A stretch of 64,000 bases of DNA, from positions 8,320,534 to 8,384,533 of the forward strand of contig NC_067119.1 in assembly GCF_021347895.1 (NCBI RefSeq). The letters run 5' to 3'. Position numbers and translations under genes: made by a program. This DNA is from Acanthochromis polyacanthus. Taxonomy: Eukaryota > Chordata > Actinopteri > Pomacentridae. Position 1 is the first letter of the stretch; the number at the start of each line of letters is the position of its first letter. This document shows, one piece after another, positions 60,387 through 64,000 of the stretch. The notes beneath the pieces are model-generated. The model had not been told where the DNA came from, searched no databases, and saw only the letters and a program-made list of their open reading frames with translations.

Positions 60387-61840
60387 CAATTGTTAAGCCA
60401 AGTGAGGGGGGCTCATACATATATTTTTTTTCCTCCCTTGTTTTCTTCAATTTCTTGTTCATTTCAATACCTAGTACCCCTAAAGGTATATTACCTGAAG
60501 AATGCAAGGAACACTACAAAAAATACAGCTGACCACATAGTACTTTGTGTCCTATTTGACATGCTTCAGCTTCATTGTATTCCCAGGCTATATAAGAGGC
60601 CATTTCGTGTCATAAGAAGCACTGCACAAAGGCCCAGCATGGTTTCCTGCTTACATTCAAGCTGTAGCACAACTCAGAAGTTGTCAGCTCTCCCATAATG
60701 CCTTAAACAAAAGAATTATGTGAAGCCACAAAGGCAGCCATCTTGGCGCTGCTGGAAATTGACATGAAAGAGAGACAGGTAGCAAAAAAACTGAAGATCT
60801 CCAAGACAGCCGTCCATTACATCAAGAAAATGAGCCCAACATGGTGTACTACTAAATTGCTAGATGGTCGTGGCAGGAAACGTCTTTTTACCCCATGACA
60901 TGACCGTGCACTCATCCGTTGCTGTGCCCGGAAATGTCGTCAGACTTCCAAGGACCTTAAAAATGATTGGGCACTGTGGAGAAATGTGACTGTATGGCAA
61001 AGAGTGTTTGAAACTAAATTCTGGAAGCTGGTCTGAAGTCACACAAGGCATGGAAAAAGCCCTTCATCAATGAAAGGCAGAAGAAAGGAGGAAGCCTGGA
61101 CAAGCATACAAACCAGACCCTACAGTCAAACATGGGGGTGGATCAGTGACGATCTAGGGTTGTTTCAGTATGGGTGGAACAGGGCAAATGTAATTGTGTG
61201 AAGGGTGAATGAACCAGGTCATGTTTGGGGCTACTCTTGAAAACAGTCTTCTTCCACCAGCTGGGAAACTCTTTCCTGCCTCGAATGACTGGATTTTCCA
61301 ACAAGACAATGCCCCTTGCCGCACGGCAAAGTCAGTTAAAGCCTGGATGGAGAACCGGAACATTGGAACCATGCCTTGGCCTGCTCAATCACCAGTTCTA
61401 AATCCGATTGAAAACTTGTGGAAAATCATCAAACCACAATCCTAAACAAAGCAAATTTGTTAGAATTTGTGCAACAGGAATGGGCTGCTGTGACAGCAGA
61501 ACAATGTCAGAAGCTGGTACAGAGCATGCCAAGACACATCGCTGCAGTCATACGATCAAGTACTAACTCCTGTGTGTATCGTGTGACTAAAACAGACAGA
61601 AAACACGGAATGCCTAAAAGCATTGTTTTTGGTAGTACAATGCCATAGCTGTTAAGAACTTAAGTGATTTTGGTTATTATCAAGTAAATCATGGAAAATG
61701 GCTAGATATTAGCTCTTAAATTAAATTATTGTGAGCTATTTCTGTTGTTAGCATTCTGTTTGTCCAAACCAATGTACTTTTAGTTGTACCAGGAATTAAA
61801 ATGAAATAATTGAAGAAAACAGGGTGGTCCAACAATTGAC
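60387..61840 (+). mobile_element. Decayed Tc1-like transposon with DD34E remnant
   Basis: A plus-strand HTH at 60725-60830 encodes KAAILALLEIDMKERQVAKK and LKISKTAVHYIKK. Frame 61209-61445 encodes FQQDNAPCRTAKSVKAW and NPIENLWK. The Asp of QQDNAP and Glu of PIEN are 34 residues apart, the DD34E spacing of Tc1. The inverted ends share GTTTTCTTCAATT and CAATTGTT, the left one carrying an extra block of about 35 bp. Frameshifts and stops divide the gene; inactive. Confidence 0.88.
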
Positions 61841-62428
61841 AAAGTATGATTTATGTATGTTTCTTAGTGTAATCAGTCTCTCTGAGGCTCGATGTGGACC
61901 AGAGGGTGAGAGATTGAACAGAGGTTCAATTGCACTAACCTTTTGCCTCTTTAGGAGCTAGTGGCAACAATCTGACAGCCTGGAATAATGTAAATGCCAT
62001 TAATCATCAGTCCGCTCGACACACATGTGTGGAGACACAGTCCTGCACACGCGATCTGTCCCTGATAGCCTGTTTGGGTATCAATGAATGCTAGCAAATG
62101 GCAATGAGGAAGACACTGATTGACTCTAGTGAGCTGCTCAAACCACCCTGCAGCATCCAACTCGTGCGGTTCTGGGGATATACGATGTGAATATGAATGC
62201 AAAAATATACACAAGAGCATATGTAGAAGTCTTCTGTCCACGTAGTTAATGAGGGACGTTGTGCCAGAACCGAGAAGAAAACAAATAGTTCTGCGCAACA
62301 AATTAAAAATCCCAACTTGTGCTCTCAGCAGATGGACCCTTTGCATTCTCATTGTTTATCTCCTATGGACTCCCTTGGCATCCACACACTGCCGGTCCTA
62401 CAGTCACACATGTGATGCAGTCATATGT
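61841..62428. other. No gene recognised
   Basis: Unique-looking sequence. The ORF 61951-62352 on the minus strand shows no known motif. Confidence 0.5.
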
Positions 62429-62880
62429 ACACTGGAAAAAATGCCCCTCTCAAAACAAGAAAAAAAAATGATTTCAAAGAACTTTTACTTTGAAATAAGG
62501 GAAAAAATCTACCAATAGAACAAGTGGTAAGATTTCTTGAAATAAGATATGATGTATTGAGATCTTAAAATTAGCTGGGAAAACTTATTTTAAGCTGTAT
62601 TATACCAGGATTGTCAAGTTTAGTTGCCTTAAACCTCCTGTTGTCCTCATTTACGGCACCAAAAAATTTTGCTTCCTTCTCTGAAAAAAAATTTTATAAA
62701 AAAAATTGCAAAACCTTCAGGAAGAAAATTCCTTAAAAGTTTCCCTCAAAAATTTGGCAAGAAATAAATTTTTTTTAATGTGAATATTTTCAAAAAATTA
62801 ATAAAAATCTTTTCAAAAAAATCCTAAAAATATCTAAAGTGATTCCATCTATACTAATAAAAGTTCTAATATTTTCTTTG

Positions 62881-62957
62881 AGAACATTCCTAAAATAATC
62901 AACCAAAATCCAGTGAAATTCGCTGGATTTTGGTTGATTATTTTTTATGAATGTTCT
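62881..62957. repeat. Long hairpin in the nested element
   Basis: AATAATCAACCAAAATCCAG (62894-62913) is the exact inverse of 62923-62942, with a 9-nt loop. Outer AGAACATTC and GAATGTTCT extend the stem across a short bulge. Confidence 0.85.
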
Positions 62958-63051
62958 TTAAGAAACATTTATTTAACATTTCCTTTTTTTCCATCAAAAA
63001 ATGTTCAAAAATGTCCCCAAAAATTTTGAAAATGTGGAAGTTTTCACTGTA

Positions 63052-63056
<5 letters not shown>

Positions 63057-63099
<43 letters not shown>
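63057..63099. repeat. (TA)n microsatellite
   Basis: About 21 uninterrupted TA units, flanked by AATGTGGAA and TTCCACATT, which are inverted with respect to each other. Confidence 0.95.
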
Positions 63100-63101
<2 letters not shown>

Positions 63102-63351
63102 CACATTTTTAAACTTTAAAACGGATCCGTTTGACCCGCAGGATGACAGAAGGGTCAAAACAAGATAATTTCAAGATTGTTTGACTTAACAAGATATTTA
63201 GGATGCATTGTCTTAAAACAAGTCCCTCCACCTTGCTGAAATGCCACTTGTTTGTTGTGTTTTCTTTAGTGAATTTACCTTAAATCAAGTGGGATGAGAC
63301 ATTTTTGACTAAAAATAAGAAAAACAGACTTGGTAAGAGTTTTTGCAGTGT

Positions 63352-64000
63352 ACTGACCAGTGCAGGCAGATGCATGCATGTTAGCATGTCATAGCTCCTC
63401 TGTGGTGGCACTTTTAAGAGGCTAGCCTGGCTCCTTGCCTGCCTGCATGGGGACTAATATCCCCACAGCTCTTCACATCGAATGAAGGCTCATTTCAAGC
63501 TAAGACGGCGCCACCTGTTAGCAGTGAGAGAGACGTGAGGAGCCCGCGAGCGCAATCTAAAGTGTTAACTGCCTGCAAATGTGCCATAACGCTTTATTGC
63601 ACATAAGCACAGATTTGGTTAAATTGACAGTGCACTGGGCTGGAAATACAATCAATTTGGGCAGATGTGTTTATTAGTTACAGTTTGTGGCTAATTATTC
63701 ATCAGAAGGTTGCACAAAAGAGAGGTTTGGTGTGGTGTGACAGGATTTGCTTGTCTAAATTGAGGGAAAAAGGATCAAAAACAATAAAAAAAAAACCAAC
63801 ACATTCTGTGAAATTAGTGTGGCATTGATTATATTTTCCCCTCCCATTCTTCGACATAGAAACATTAAATTGCTAAATGAACTCCTGCAGTAATTGATAG
63901 GTTTAACCACGAGAGCATTTAATTCAATGCAGCTGCGATTCGACGTAACCAACCGTGAAGAGTTGCTGCACTTGCCTTTCCGATACAGAGATTATGTGTG
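63352..64000. other. No gene recognised
   Basis: Unique-looking, moderately AT-rich sequence to the window edge without repeats or exon-like ORFs. Confidence 0.5.

Larger units (their letters stand above)
62631..63157. mobile_element. AT-rich teleost repeat with CCTCCTGTTGTCCTC-type end, nested
   Basis: Left end AAACCTCCTGTTGTCCTCAT and right end GTTTGACCCGCAGGATGACA then GAAGGGTC are roughly inverted and match a common teleost element. The interior is A/T runs with a long hairpin and a TA microsatellite. Confidence 0.6.
62429..63351. mobile_element. hAT-like non-autonomous element with a nested second element
   Basis: Left ACACTGGAAAAAATG and right (reverse complement) ACACTGCAAAAACTC resemble ends of teleost hAT-type MITEs; inward both arms have AAAACAAG- and AAATAAG-like runs. 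A different AT-rich element sits inside at 62631-63157. No 8-bp target duplication could be confirmed. Confidence 0.5.

Overview
The window looks like a stretch of ray-finned fish genome. This is inferred from a spliced vertebrate gene with GT-AG introns (liver-type fatty acid-binding protein), the end of a second vertebrate gene (SMYD1), and a dense mixture of DNA transposons and retroposon tails typical of teleosts (several Tc1 lineages, a mariner, a PIF/Harbinger-like element, a tRNA-derived SINE ending in GGAT repeats, and L2/Rex-like LINE 3' tails). No prokaryotic, organellar or viral gene was seen.

Genes. fabp1 is complete on the minus strand: four exons between 9306 and 10083, 127 residues, all splice sites readable, with a TATA box and an HNF1-like site just upstream and a poly(A) signal just downstream. 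Tail-to-tail with it on the plus strand (7525-8501) lie sequences matching the last two coding exons of SMYD1. They carry small deletions and no earlier SMYD1 exon is visible, so they read best as a relic. SMYD1 and FABP1 are neighbours in other vertebrates, so this is preserved synteny. Two short plus-strand exons that look like signal-peptide leaders with splice donors (24859-24910 and 51407-51461) are the only other coding candidates.

Layout. 1-7.5 kb: non-coding, with a minus-strand Tc1 broken by two nested insertions (2.8-4.75 kb) and LINE tails split by a Tc1-derived MITE (6.2-6.95 kb). 7.5-10.3 kb: smyd1 relic and fabp1. 13.9-15.3 kb: an interspersed repeat carrying a mariner and a LINE tail. 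16.9-17.5 kb: a 580-bp palindromic transposon end. 18.6-19.4 kb: PIF/Harbinger-like element. 20.8-22.3 kb: a Tc1 whose helix-turn-helix coding segment is replaced by 241 bp of foreign sequence. 24.3-24.6 kb: a 302-bp Mutator-like element with a 9-bp target duplication. 25-31 kb, 32-36 kb and 42-46 kb: long non-coding stretches. 46-48 kb: degenerate tandem array with a SINE, then a TIR element. 49.5 kb: a perfect hairpin. 50-52 kb: a Tc1 and a MITE. 54.2-55.1 kb: a second degenerate tandem array. 60.4-61.8 kb: a decayed Tc1 with a DD34E remnant. 62.4-63.4 kb: nested AT-rich elements with a hairpin.

Overall this is a gene-poor interval downstream of smyd1/fabp1, possibly the introns or flank of an unidentified gene, shaped by repeated transposition. 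No multi-gene system was found. The most unusual items are the Tc1 with the foreign insert, the palindromic mariner-type element, the 20-bp perfect hairpin and the Mutator-like element.
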